From the NCBI GenBank assembly GCA_963723965.1, contig CAVRSV010000001.1, forward strand, positions 372,001 to 436,000: DNA of 64,000 nt. Direction: 5' to 3'. Source of the stretch: JARRKC01 sp963723965 (lineage in GTDB: Bacteria; Acidobacteriota; UBA6911; RPQK01; JAPXNP01). Position 1 is the first letter of the stretch; every line of letters starts with the position of its first letter. The notes under the pieces were generated by a model. That model was not told where the DNA came from and made no database searches. It was given only the letters and a program-made list of their open reading frames with translations. The position numbers were made by a program, and so were the translations under genes. Of the stretch, positions 53,401 through 61,928 are shown one piece after another.

Positions 53401-54744
53401 ATGACCCATCACCCGGGCCACCTGGTCTGCATCTTCGGCGGCGCCGTCGCCGGCTCGGAGGCCGCCTATCAGTTCGCCTCGCGGGGTGTCTACTCTGTCG
53501 TGTTCGACATGGGGGTTCTCCCCTGGGGGAAGATCGAACTGGGACTTCCGAAGTGGCATTCCCGGCAGCGGGATCAGGAGGAGGCGGGCATCGACGAGCG
53601 GCTCTCCCACCCCTATGTTCGCTATGTTCCCTCCACGAAACTCGGGCGTGACATCCACCTCCCCGAACCTCTCGATTGGGGGGCCAGCGCCGTGCTCCTG
53701 GCCGTGGGGGCCTGGCAGGACCGTCCTCTGGCGGTTCCGGGGATCGACGAGCATGTGGGGGAGGGCTTCTACTACCAGAACCCCTTCGTTGCCTGGTTCA
53801 ATCAGTACCACTCGCCCCACTATGAAGGGCCCGCGTTCGAAGTCAGCGATGACGCCGCGGTCATCGGAGGAGGCCTGGCCTCGCTCGATGTGGTCAAGAT
53901 TCTAATGCTGGAGAGCACTGTCCGCGCGCTCTCCGAGCGCGGCCATTCCGTCGACATCTTCACCCTCGAAAAGAAGGGGATTCCCAAGACGCTGGCGACA
54001 CTCGGAGTTCGCTGGGAGGACCTGGGCATCAAGGGCTGTACGCTGTACTACCGGCGCCGGGCCCAGGACATGCCGCTGATCCCGTTGGACGAGGACGTGG
54101 GTCCTGAACGTCTTCGGCAGGCCGAGAAGGTCCGGGAGAAACTGCTCCAGACTCAGATGGAGAAGTACCTGTTCCGGTTCCAGCCCTGCTCGCTCCCGGT
54201 AGCGCGGATCGTCGACGGTGGGCGTCTGGCGGGGCTCGTGTTCCGTCGCACCCGGGTCAGCGAGGGCCGGGTAACGGAGGTCCCGGGGACCGACTTCGAA
54301 GTGCGGACGCCTCTGGTCATTTCTTCGATCGGCAGCGTCCCGGAACCGATTTCGGGCATCCCCATGCAGCGGGAGCTCTTCGGTTTGAGGGACCTGAAGA
54401 CCGGGCGGCTCCACGGCCACCACAACGTGTTTGCCCTGGGCAACGCGGTGACCGGGAAAGGCAACATCCGCGCGTCCAGGATCCACGGGCGCGAGGTCGC
54501 CGCCTGGATCATGGACCGCTTTCTCGAGTGGACGGAGGAGGACTTCCGTCAGCTCCAAGACTGCCTCGAGAAGCCGGACCCCCGAAAGCTCGTTCAACTG
54601 GGTGCCGAAAAGCGGCTGATCGAGACGGACACCATCCGCAAAATCCTGGACCGGGTCGAGGAGCGCCAACGCGCCGTCGGCTACCATGGTGACTACCGCC
54701 GCTGGGTGGACGAACACCGTCCGGTCCGGTTGGAGTCATTATGA
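53401..54744 (+). CDS. FAD-dependent pyridine nucleotide oxidoreductase
   Basis: 447 aa from MTHHPGH; an in-frame start at 53350 is possible. FAD-binding LVCIFGGAVAGSEAAYQFAS, AVLLAVGAWQDRPLAVPGID and NAD(P) motif AAVIGGGLASLDVVKILMLE (in part). RTPLVISSIGSVPEPISGIP and VFALGNAVTGKGNIRASRIHG correspond to the last FAD motif of ferredoxin-NADP reductase/glutamate-synthase-small-subunit relatives. It has no Fe-S cysteines, so it needs a partner. Its stop overlaps the TraB-family start (ATGA). Confidence 0.85.
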   Translation: MTHHPGHLVCIFGGAVAGSEAAYQFASRGVYSVVFDMGVLPWGKIELGLPKWHSRQRDQEEAGIDERLSHPYVRYVPSTKLGRDIHLPEPLDWGASAVLLAVGAWQDRPLAVPGIDEHVGEGFYYQNPFVAWFNQYHSPHYEGPAFEVSDDAAVIGGGLASLDVVKILMLESTVRALSERGHSVDIFTLEKKGIPKTLATLGVRWEDLGIKGCTLYYRRRAQDMPLIPLDEDVGPERLRQAEKVREKLLQTQMEKYLFRFQPCSLPVARIVDGGRLAGLVFRRTRVSEGRVTEVPGTDFEVRTPLVISSIGSVPEPISGIPMQRELFGLRDLKTGRLHGHHNVFALGNAVTGKGNIRASRIHGREVAAWIMDRFLEWTEEDFRQLQDCLEKPDPRKLVQLGAEKRLIETDTIRKILDRVEERQRAVGYHGDYRRWVDEHRPVRLESL

Positions 54745-55946
54745 ACGAAGTGCCTCTTGCGTCCGCCCCTGATGCACCCGTGGAGCTTCCCAGCTCAGTC
54801 CGCCGCATCGAGTTCGACGGCCGCGAGGTTTTTCTGGTGGGCACCGCACACGTCTCCCGCGAAAGCGTCGCCGATGTGCGCAACACCATCGAAGCGGTGC
54901 GGCCGGAGACGGTCTGCGTGGAGCTGGATGAGGGCCGCTACCAGAACCTGACCGACCAGGGACGGTGGAAGAGGACCAACATCTCCGAGGTGATCCGCAA
55001 GGGCAAGGCGATGCTCCTGCTCAGTTCCCTCATCATGACCGCTTTCCAGCGGAGGATCGGCAAGAAACTGGGGGTCATGCCCGGGGCGGAGCTTTTGGAG
55101 GGGATCAAGGCCGCCGAGGACGTCGGCGCACGGATGGTGCTCGCGGATCGTGACATCCAGACCACGCTCAAGCGGACCTGGGGCAATTTCGGATTCATCG
55201 ATCGCGTCAAAGTGGCGGGCCAGTTGATCGGGAGCCTGTTCGTGACCGACGAGGTCGACGAACAGATGATCGAAGAACTCAAGAGCCAGGAGAAGCTGGG
55301 AGACGTCCTGGAGATGCTGGCGCAGGAGTTTCCCGCCATGAAGGGCCCGCTGATCGACGAGCGCGACGTCTACCTCGCGCAGAAGATCCGCGAGGCGCCC
55401 GGCCGTCGGCTGGTCGCAGTCGTCGGGGCGGGCCACGTCCCCGGGATCACGACCTCGCTCGGCGAGGACCACGATCTGGTGCCGCTCGAGTCGATTCCCC
55501 GCCCTTCCCTTGTCGGCCGGATCGTCAAATGGGCCATTCCCGGGTTGATCCTGGCTCTGTTCGTCTACGCTTTCCTGACGGGCGGCGCCCAACGCTCCAT
55601 CGATTCGATCTACATTTGGTTCCTGGTCAACGGGATCCTGTCGGCTCTCGGCGCGGCCGTGGCCCTCGGACACCCGCTGACCATTCTCTCCGCCTTCTTC
55701 GCGGCTCCCTTGACCAGCCTGAACCCCATGATCGCCGCCGGATGGGTCAGCGGTCTCGTCCAGGCCATCGTGAAGAAGCCGACGGTGCAGGATCTCGAGG
55801 ACCTTCCGGAGGCGATCAACTCCGTTCGAGGTTTCTGGGCCAATCCGGTCAGTCGAATCCTGCTCGTCGTGGTCTTTTCGAACCTGGGAAGTATGTTGGG
55901 GACGTTCCTGGCCGGGAGCTGGATCGCCGCCCGGCTGTTCGGATAA
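54741..55946 (+). CDS. TraB/GumN-family membrane protein
   Basis: 401 aa. N-terminal TraB domain: VFLVGTAHVSRESVADVRNT, RPETVCVELDEGRYQNLTD, DRDIQTTLKRTWGNFGF, ERDVYLAQKIRE and VVGAGHVPGI with conserved GTAHVS, ExxE and GAGH residues, thought to form a Tiki-like metallopeptidase site. The C-terminal 170 residues have five helices (IPGLILALFVYAFLTGG, FLVNGILSALGAAVALG, and others). Bacterial TraB shuts down sex pheromone in Enterococcus, but most members are of unknown role. Coupled to the flavoprotein gene upstream. Confidence 0.9.
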   Translation: MNEVPLASAPDAPVELPSSVRRIEFDGREVFLVGTAHVSRESVADVRNTIEAVRPETVCVELDEGRYQNLTDQGRWKRTNISEVIRKGKAMLLLSSLIMTAFQRRIGKKLGVMPGAELLEGIKAAEDVGARMVLADRDIQTTLKRTWGNFGFIDRVKVAGQLIGSLFVTDEVDEQMIEELKSQEKLGDVLEMLAQEFPAMKGPLIDERDVYLAQKIREAPGRRLVAVVGAGHVPGITTSLGEDHDLVPLESIPRPSLVGRIVKWAIPGLILALFVYAFLTGGAQRSIDSIYIWFLVNGILSALGAAVALGHPLTILSAFFAAPLTSLNPMIAAGWVSGLVQAIVKKPTVQDLEDLPEAINSVRGFWANPVSRILLVVVFSNLGSMLGTFLAGSWIAARLFG

Positions 55947-56050
55947 CACGGTCCGCGTCGCGGGTTCCTCGTTCCAGGTTCCAGGGTTCGGAGGTTTCGG
56001 GGTTTCAGGGATCAGCCGGTTCGAGTCGGGCGGGAACTCGGATTGACGCT

Positions 56051-56159
56051 GAATTCGCGTCCTGGGCGAGATTCGTTGGGACCCCGGCCGGGATACGCGC
56101 TATCAGCGCAATTCGCTGGCACTCCGGCCCGAATTCGCGTCCTGGGCGAGATTGGTTGG
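56051..56159. repeat. Direct repeats, 80-bp period
   Basis: GAATTCGCGTCCTGGGCGAG followed by ATTSGTTGG occurs at 56051-56079 and 56131-56159, with one mismatch in 29 bases. Shorter related pieces (AATTCGCTGGC) occur at 56110 and 56217. They fill most of the gap 55947-56238 between convergent genes. No coding sense. Probably a degraded dispersed repeat. Confidence 0.65.
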
Positions 56160-56238
56160 CCACTCGACCCGGGCTCGCCGGATGGGCGCGACGCTGGACG
56201 CCTGCACTGAGCGGAGGAATTCGCTGGCGTCCCCGACG

Positions 56239-57489
56239 TCAGTCGAGCTCGGCCAGGGCCTCGACCAGCCGGTCCACCTCTTCTCTGGTGGTGTACATCG
56301 ACATGCCGACCCGTACCAGACCGCCGCGATCTGCCAGACCCAGCATCTCCACGGCGCGGGCGGCGTAGAAATCGCCGTCCCAGACCAGAAGGTCCTTCTC
56401 GGCAAGTTTGGCGGCCACTTCGCCGGGTGTGCGACCTTCGACGGTGAAGGAAATTGTGGGGGCCCTCCGGCCCGACTCGAAGTCGGGTCCGTAAAGGTGG
56501 ATCGAAGACAGATTCCGGAGCTCCTCGTAGAAATGGCGGGCCAGTGACTGTTCGTGCCAGGTCACGCGTGCCATCCCGGAAGTTACCTGGCTACGCAGAT
56601 TCTCTCCGCCTCCCAGCCCCGCGATGAACTTCACGGCCGCGCCGACCCCGGCAATGGCCGCGTGGTTCAGCGTTCCCGTCTCGATCCGGTAGGGAGGGAC
56701 GCCTTCCTGAGTACGCAGCCGATCCGTATCGAACTGCGCCAGCAGGTTGGGGCGCGCATACAGGATTCCTACGTGGGGGCCGTAGAATTTGTAGGCCGAG
56801 CACAGGAGAAAGTCGATTCCGGCCTCCCGAACGTCGATGCTGAAATGGGGTGCATAGTGCACGGCGTCGACCAGCAGCAGGGCTCCTACCGCTCGACTCC
56901 AATGACGAATCCGGTCGAGGTCGTTGACCGTCCCCAGCGCGTTGGAAGCCCAACCCACCGCGACCAGGCGCGTCCGCTCGCCGATCTTCGAGGCGAAGTC
57001 GTCGTAGTCCAGGACCCCTTCGGGGAGCATGCGAACTTCCCGAACGGTCATCCCCATCTCGCGGAGGCGAAGCCAGGGCCCTCGGTTGGCTTCGTGATCG
57101 AGTTGGGTGATCAGAATCTCGTCGGTCGGCTGGAAGGCCCTTCCCAGAGCCCGGCTCAACATGAAGTTCAGGGTCGTCATGTTGGCCCCAAAGGAGATCG
57201 TCTCCGCTCCTTCGGCGTTCAGAAAGGCGGCGCAGTTTCGGCGGGCGCCTTCCAGCACCTCGTCGGACTCCCGGCTGGTGACGAACATTCCGTGCGTATT
57301 GGCATTGCAGGTCGCGTAGTAGTGGCTGACCGCATCGATCACCTGCTGCGGGACCTGGGATCCCCCGGGACCATCGAAATAGGCCAGTTTTCCTCTCGCC
57401 CCGGTACGCCCCAGGGAAGGGAAGTCATCCCGGCAGTGGGTCAATTCCGGAGGCGCAGTGGTAATCGCAGCTCGATCCTGATCGTGCAT
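56239..57489 (-). CDS. Class V aminotransferase, cysteine desulfurase-like
   Basis: 416 aa from MHDQDR with AAGGAA upstream. PLP fold: AYFDGPGGSQVPQQVIDA, ANTHGMFVTSRESDEVLEGA, ETISFGANMTTLNFMLSRAL, ILITQLDHEANRGPWLRL, RLVAVGWASNALGTVNDL, ALLLVDAVHYAPHFSIDV, FLLCSAYKFYGPHVGILYAR (PLP lysine K in SAYKF). The C-terminus ends DGDFYAARAVEMLGL. This is the TIGR01976 cysteine-desulfurase-like group, different from IscS/SufS. The usual catalytic Cys loop is absent, so sulfur transfer is doubtful. Confidence 0.9.
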   Translation of the reverse strand: MHDQDRAAITTAPPELTHCRDDFPSLGRTGARGKLAYFDGPGGSQVPQQVIDAVSHYYATCNANTHGMFVTSRESDEVLEGARRNCAAFLNAEGAETISFGANMTTLNFMLSRALGRAFQPTDEILITQLDHEANRGPWLRLREMGMTVREVRMLPEGVLDYDDFASKIGERTRLVAVGWASNALGTVNDLDRIRHWSRAVGALLLVDAVHYAPHFSIDVREAGIDFLLCSAYKFYGPHVGILYARPNLLAQFDTDRLRTQEGVPPYRIETGTLNHAAIAGVGAAVKFIAGLGGGENLRSQVTSGMARVTWHEQSLARHFYEELRNLSSIHLYGPDFESGRRAPTISFTVEGRTPGEVAAKLAEKDLLVWDGDFYAARAVEMLGLADRGGLVRVGMSMYTTREEVDRLVEALAELD

Positions 57490-57555
57490 TCGGGTTTCCT
57501 TCAAAATTTCGACCACGTCGGACGTCCGCCGGCAAGGACTTGCCGGCTCGTCCGC

Positions 57556-58002
57556 CTACATGCTCCCACTCTTGGGGAGCGACTGCAGATGCTCGAGATA
57601 TGCGGACAGATCACACAGCTGTCGGATGGTCATCCGGTCGGAGAAGTCCGTCATCCTGGAAGACCTGCCGCTCATGATGTTGGCATCTCCGGCGGTCTTG
57701 CCGTCGGGCGGCCGGGGCGTCGCGAACTCATGAGACGGCGCGATGATCGATTCCGCCAGGTAGGTCCGGGACTTCATTCCCTGGCCTGCACCGAGCGTCA
57801 CATACGTCGGGGTGATGACAGTGGGCGCCGGATACTCCTCTCCCTTGACCTCGTGACAGGTGTAGCATTCGAACTGGGAGAAAACGGCCCGCCCGGCTTC
57901 GACATTTCCTTCCGGCAGAGAGACCGCCGTTTCGCTGTTGCTTCCGCCGCAGGCGATCAAGCCCGCCATGACACCGAGAAGAAGACAAAGAGTACTCCTC
58001 AT
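57556..58002 (-). CDS. Monohaem c-type cytochrome lipoprotein
   Basis: 148 aa from MRSTLC. Lipobox LIACG at about 18-22. One haem motif CYTCH near residue 50 (FSQFECYTCHEVKGE) and a downstream Met in the RMTDFSDRMTIRQLCDLSAYLEHL end as likely sixth ligand. Membrane-anchored periplasmic electron carrier. 67 bp downstream of the class-V aminotransferase and on the same strand; partner oxidoreductase not evident. Confidence 0.88.
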   Translation of the reverse strand: MRSTLCLLLGVMAGLIACGGSNSETAVSLPEGNVEAGRAVFSQFECYTCHEVKGEEYPAPTVITPTYVTLGAGQGMKSRTYLAESIIAPSHEFATPRPPDGKTAGDANIMSGRSSRMTDFSDRMTIRQLCDLSAYLEHLQSLPKSGSM

Positions 58003-58206
58003 CCCGTATCCTCCTTTCGGATCTCGAGTCCGCACTTCTCACGAAGGTGCTGATGAGAGATGCGGGCCGGTTCGCGTTTCTGAACGCTATTCTAATCGCC
58101 CGGTTCTCGAAAGTGGACAGGATTTCCGCTCGTCGTCTTCAATGCAGGGGATCGGGGAGGCGCCGCGTACGGCGCCTCGAGTACCGGGAACTTCCCTCCT
58201 GTCGGC

Positions 58207-59550
58207 TCAGGCGACTACGACCTTGTTTTGCTCCTTGTCCCAGAGCACGGGCCGCCCTTCGCGGAACGCGATGTTCGTCATATGCCCGACCGTCGCCGCC
58301 TGGCCTCCGAACTCGGCATCCTCGAGAGGCTGCTTGCGTTCGCGCACGCAGTTGAAGAAGTTCGCCATGTGCGCGCCCAGGTTGTCCCCTTCAACCTTGA
58401 TGGTCTCGGGTTTGGCGCCGGAAGGCGTATTGCGGGGACGATTCGTCTGAGGATCGATATCGTGAGCCTCGTAATAGGCCAGCCGCGTCTTGGCCGGCCA
58501 GCCCAGGGTCGAGTACCAGTAGCTGTCACGAATGGGTTCGTTGTAGTAGGTGAAGGCCGTCCCGTTCTCCTGGAATTCAATGGTCCCCTCCGTCCCCATG
58601 ATGCTCAAGAAAGGCGTCCGGTGGGCGGTATTGGCACTGGAGTTGAGAGACAGAACGAAACCCTTGTCGTATTCCACCAGCGCGGACAGGTGGTCGGGGA
58701 CTTCCCGGTAGTCCTTCCAGTTGAGAATGCCGCCTGCGGAGGTGACCCGCTTCGGCACCCGGACGTCCATCAGCGTATGGGTCAGCGTGATCATGTGGAC
58801 GAACAGATCGGTGGGCAAGCCTCCGGAGTAATCCCAGTACAGCCGCCACTGGAAGAAACGGTGCAGGTCGAAATCGTGCCAGGGTGTGTCTCCGATGAAG
58901 CGCTTCCAATCGACCGTCTTCTCGTTGGCGTCCGGCGGAATGGGGTAGTACCAGGCCCCGGTCGGAGTATTGCGCAGGATGGAGGCGCTCAAATAGGTGA
59001 TGTTGCCGAGCTTGCCGGAGCGAATCATCTCGATGGCCTGCGCGTTGGCCGGGTTGCTCGCCTGCTGGCTGCCGACCTGGAGGATCCTTCCCGACTTCTT
59101 CACCCCGGCGACGAATTCGGCGGCGTCCTGCCAGCGGTGCGTCATCGGCTTCTCGATGTAGACATCCTTTCCCGCGGACAGGCTGTCCAGAACGACCTTC
59201 TTGTGCCAGTGGTCCGGGGTGGCGACGATGACGACATCGATATCCTTATTGGCGAGGATGTCCTCATAACGTCGGGTCACGCTGACGTTCGGATGGCCCA
59301 GTTCCTTGATCCCCTCGAGGTGACCGTCATAGAGGTCGCAGCAGGCACGGACATCAGCGTCTGCAATCGGCTCGACCGCTTTCAGCAGGAAGGGGCCGCG
59401 GATCCCGAAGCCGATGAAGCCGACACCGATCTTGTCATTGGCTCCCTGCACGGAAGCTCGCAGTGAGGATCCGGCCGAAACCGCCGTAATCCCTGCGCCG
59501 ACGCCGGCTTGTTGGATGAATTGCCGCCGGGAAAGTGATTTGACGTTCAT
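58207..59550 (-). CDS. Tat-exported Gfo/Idh/MocA oxidoreductase
   Basis: 447 aa from MNVKSL. Tat signal SRRQFIQQAGVGAGITAVSAG. Rossmann domain: IGVGFIGFGIRGPFLLKAV, CCDLYDGHLEGIKELG, DIDVVIVATPDHWHKKVVLD, GKDVYIEKPMTHRWQDAAEF (EKP motif), then the substrate domain (FFQWRLYWDYSGGLPTDLFVHM, in part). Exported Gfo/Idh enzymes in Planctomycetota and Acidobacteriota act on sugars or glycosides. Acts in the periplasm with bound NAD. Single gene. Confidence 0.93.
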   Translation of the reverse strand: MNVKSLSRRQFIQQAGVGAGITAVSAGSSLRASVQGANDKIGVGFIGFGIRGPFLLKAVEPIADADVRACCDLYDGHLEGIKELGHPNVSVTRRYEDILANKDIDVVIVATPDHWHKKVVLDSLSAGKDVYIEKPMTHRWQDAAEFVAGVKKSGRILQVGSQQASNPANAQAIEMIRSGKLGNITYLSASILRNTPTGAWYYPIPPDANEKTVDWKRFIGDTPWHDFDLHRFFQWRLYWDYSGGLPTDLFVHMITLTHTLMDVRVPKRVTSAGGILNWKDYREVPDHLSALVEYDKGFVLSLNSSANTAHRTPFLSIMGTEGTIEFQENGTAFTYYNEPIRDSYWYSTLGWPAKTRLAYYEAHDIDPQTNRPRNTPSGAKPETIKVEGDNLGAHMANFFNCVRERKQPLEDAEFGGQAATVGHMTNIAFREGRPVLWDKEQNKVVVA

Positions 59551-59937
59551 AGAAGTGGTCCTCCGCATCGATTGATTCTCGCAGCGAATGTCACGGATCA
59601 GGATCAGCTTCGTCCCGCAACCTGACGCCGCCGCACCGCCCGCTGCGGCGGAGACGACCCTCTTCCGATACGCTCGCCCGCGGGGCACCGATCACTTTAG
59701 CAATTCCGTAACACAGAGTCACCCTCCGAGTTTACAGACCCGCAAGCCCGCCGCATAATTCCCTGTGCTGGTTCGCCAAGAAAGGATGGTATCCTTACAC
59801 GTTTGATCGTCACTGGGCACTCTTGGTAAGCTTCCGGTGACTTTTCGACCAGTCCGGAGGCGAATCTCCGAAGGCAGGGCCCAGGAGCTGGCTGCGCCGG
59901 TTGCCTTCAGTGCCGGGTTGGTGTGGGGACTCGACTG
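59551..59937. other. Divergent intergenic region upstream of oleA, no element recognised
   Basis: It must hold promoters for the Gfo/Idh gene to the left and the ole operon to the right. No convincing -10/-35 pair or operator palindrome was identified, and no small gene. Confidence 0.4.
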
Positions 59938-60966
59938 ATGAAGATAGAGAGTATTGGCTACGCTCTCCCGAGCCGAAGGGTGAGCAACGAGCAATTGATC
60001 GCGGAGATTCTCGAGCGGAACAAGACACACCTGTCCAGCAACGAGCGCACGGCCTTCGAAGAGAAGCTGCAGCGCTTCTTCAGGATGTCGGGAACCCAGT
60101 TCCGCTTCCATCGCGAAAATGGTGAGAAGGCCCTGAACTTTGCCGTCCAAGCGGGCCGGTGCGCCCTCGAAAAAGCGGGCGTGGAGCCGGACGAGATCGA
60201 CTTGCTCATCTATGCCGGTGTCGGACGGGGCTGGGTTGAACCGGCCACGGCGAACCTGTTTCAGAGTGAGCTCGGGCTGCGCTCGGCGACCTGCTTCGAT
60301 GTGCTCGACGCCTGTGCCAGCTGGATCCGTAGCCTGTCCATCGCCCGCAGCTTTCTGGCGCAGAAGATGTACCGGCGAGTGATGATCCTCAACTGCGAGT
60401 TCAACTTCCGGGAATACGCCAACTTCGACATTCACAGTGCGGAGGATCTCGAGAACTCGTTTTCGGCGTTTACCATCGGCGAGGCGGCCACCGCTACCGT
60501 GGTTACGGCCAAGGAAGCCGATGACTCGGAGTTTACCTTCAAGACCTGGGGCGACAAGCACTCGCTGTGCAAGATTGCGCTGCCCAATGCCGGCGATTTC
60601 TCGCCCAACGGCGAGCGGCTGAAGCCCATGTCCTTCTTTACCGCTCCGGCGGAGCTCCTCTCTTTCACGGTGCGCAAGCTGGTGGCGCATTTCAAGGAAA
60701 CCCAGAGCCTGGCGAGTCACGCGCACGATATCATCATCGGCCATGCGGTCAGCGTGGCGTCGACCATGAAGGCGGCCAAGTTGATGGGGCTCGATCCGAC
60801 CCGCGTGTTCGAGACGCACGACCGATTCGGGAACACGGTCTCCGCGTCGCTGCCCCTGGGTCTGGCGGTCGCCGAGGATGAAGGCTTCCTCGAGCGTGGA
60901 ATGAGGGTGCTTCTCGTCATGGGAAGTGCCGGTGTCACGACGGCACTGGCGTCTTTCGAATACTGA
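59938..60966 (+). CDS. oleA: OleA: 2-alkyl-3-ketoalkanoic acid synthase
   Basis: 342 aa of the thiolase superfamily (ketoacyl-ACP-synthase III fold). Catalytic triad: Cys126 in DVLDACASWI, His269 in IIIGHAVSVAS and Asn299 in DRFGNTVSAS. FRMSGTQFRFHRENGEKALNFA is the OleA-type N-terminus. OleA condenses two fatty acyl-CoAs without decarboxylation. Order oleA-oleB-oleC-oleD follows without a gap greater than 15 bp, so the assignment as OleA and not FabH is strong. Confidence 0.95.
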   Translation: MKIESIGYALPSRRVSNEQLIAEILERNKTHLSSNERTAFEEKLQRFFRMSGTQFRFHRENGEKALNFAVQAGRCALEKAGVEPDEIDLLIYAGVGRGWVEPATANLFQSELGLRSATCFDVLDACASWIRSLSIARSFLAQKMYRRVMILNCEFNFREYANFDIHSAEDLENSFSAFTIGEAATATVVTAKEADDSEFTFKTWGDKHSLCKIALPNAGDFSPNGERLKPMSFFTAPAELLSFTVRKLVAHFKETQSLASHAHDIIIGHAVSVASTMKAAKLMGLDPTRVFETHDRFGNTVSASLPLGLAVAEDEGFLERGMRVLLVMGSAGVTTALASFEY

Positions 60967-60980
60967 GCGGTCGTCACGGG

Positions 60981-61928
60981 ATGCCCGTCGAAGCCAGACC
61001 GTCGTGTTCGAGCAGGATCGCCCTTCCGGAACGCATCCGTCCGCTTTACGCATTCGAATCGCACTTTCTCGATTTGGGCGGCATCTGTCTGCACTATCTC
61101 GATGAAGGCCTTGGGGAACCGGTGCTCCTCCTGCACGGCAATCCGTCCTGGTCCTTCATGTATCGGGATCTGATCCGGGCCCTCCGGACGGACCGGCGAG
61201 TCATCGCCCCCGATCATGTCGGCTGCGGCCTCTCGTCGAGACCATCCGAGGAGCGCTATACCTACACGCTCTCCCGGCGCCTCGCGGATCTGGAAACCCT
61301 GATCGATTCGCTCGACCTGCCGGGACCGTTGAGCCTGGTGCTTCATGACTGGGGCGGTCTGATCGGGATGGCCTTTGCGGTCCGTCACCCGGAGCGCATC
61401 GCGCGCATCGTGCTTCTGAACACAGCGGGCTTCCGGGTGCCCGACGGGGGCTCCCTGCATTGGACGATTCGATTCTGTCGACGATCGCGGATCGGGGCTT
61501 TCCTGATGACCTACTTCAATGCCTTTGCCCGTGGTGCCTGCCGTCTGGGGAGCGCCCGGGGCATGTCGGCCGCGGTGAGGGGAGGCTATCTCGCACCGTA
61601 CCGGTCCGTGCGGGACCGGCTCGCGGTAACCCGGTTCGTCCAGGACATTCCTCTCCAATGCGGAGACCCGGCTTTCGAGATCGTGGATGAGACGGAGCGC
61701 GGTCTGGGACGGCTGCGGGACCGGCGGCTGATGATCTGCTGGGGCGACCGCGACTTCGTCTTCAATGAGGCGTTTCTGATGAAGTGGCTGGACTACTTCC
61801 CCGACGCCGACGTCCATCGCTTCTCCGAGGCGGGCCACTACGTTCTCGAAGATGCCGCAGACGATCTGATTCCACTCATCAAGGAGTTCCTCCGTGACGG
61901 GCCAAGCGGATCCGAACGAGTCGCATAG
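60981..61928 (+). CDS. oleB: OleB: alpha/beta-hydrolase beta-lactone decarboxylase
   Basis: 315 aa. Alpha/beta-hydrolase of the haloalkane-dehalogenase group: LLLHGNPSWSFMYRDLI (oxyanion hole), nucleophile Asp in LVLHDWGGLIGMAFA and catalytic His in SEAGHYVLEDA. OleB turns the beta-lactone made by OleC into the cis-olefin and CO2. It starts 15 bp after oleA and its end overlaps oleC by 35 bp. Confidence 0.93.
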   Translation: MPVEARPSCSSRIALPERIRPLYAFESHFLDLGGICLHYLDEGLGEPVLLLHGNPSWSFMYRDLIRALRTDRRVIAPDHVGCGLSSRPSEERYTYTLSRRLADLETLIDSLDLPGPLSLVLHDWGGLIGMAFAVRHPERIARIVLLNTAGFRVPDGGSLHWTIRFCRRSRIGAFLMTYFNAFARGACRLGSARGMSAAVRGGYLAPYRSVRDRLAVTRFVQDIPLQCGDPAFEIVDETERGLGRLRDRRLMICWGDRDFVFNEAFLMKWLDYFPDADVHRFSEAGHYVLEDAADDLIPLIKEFLRDGPSGSERVA

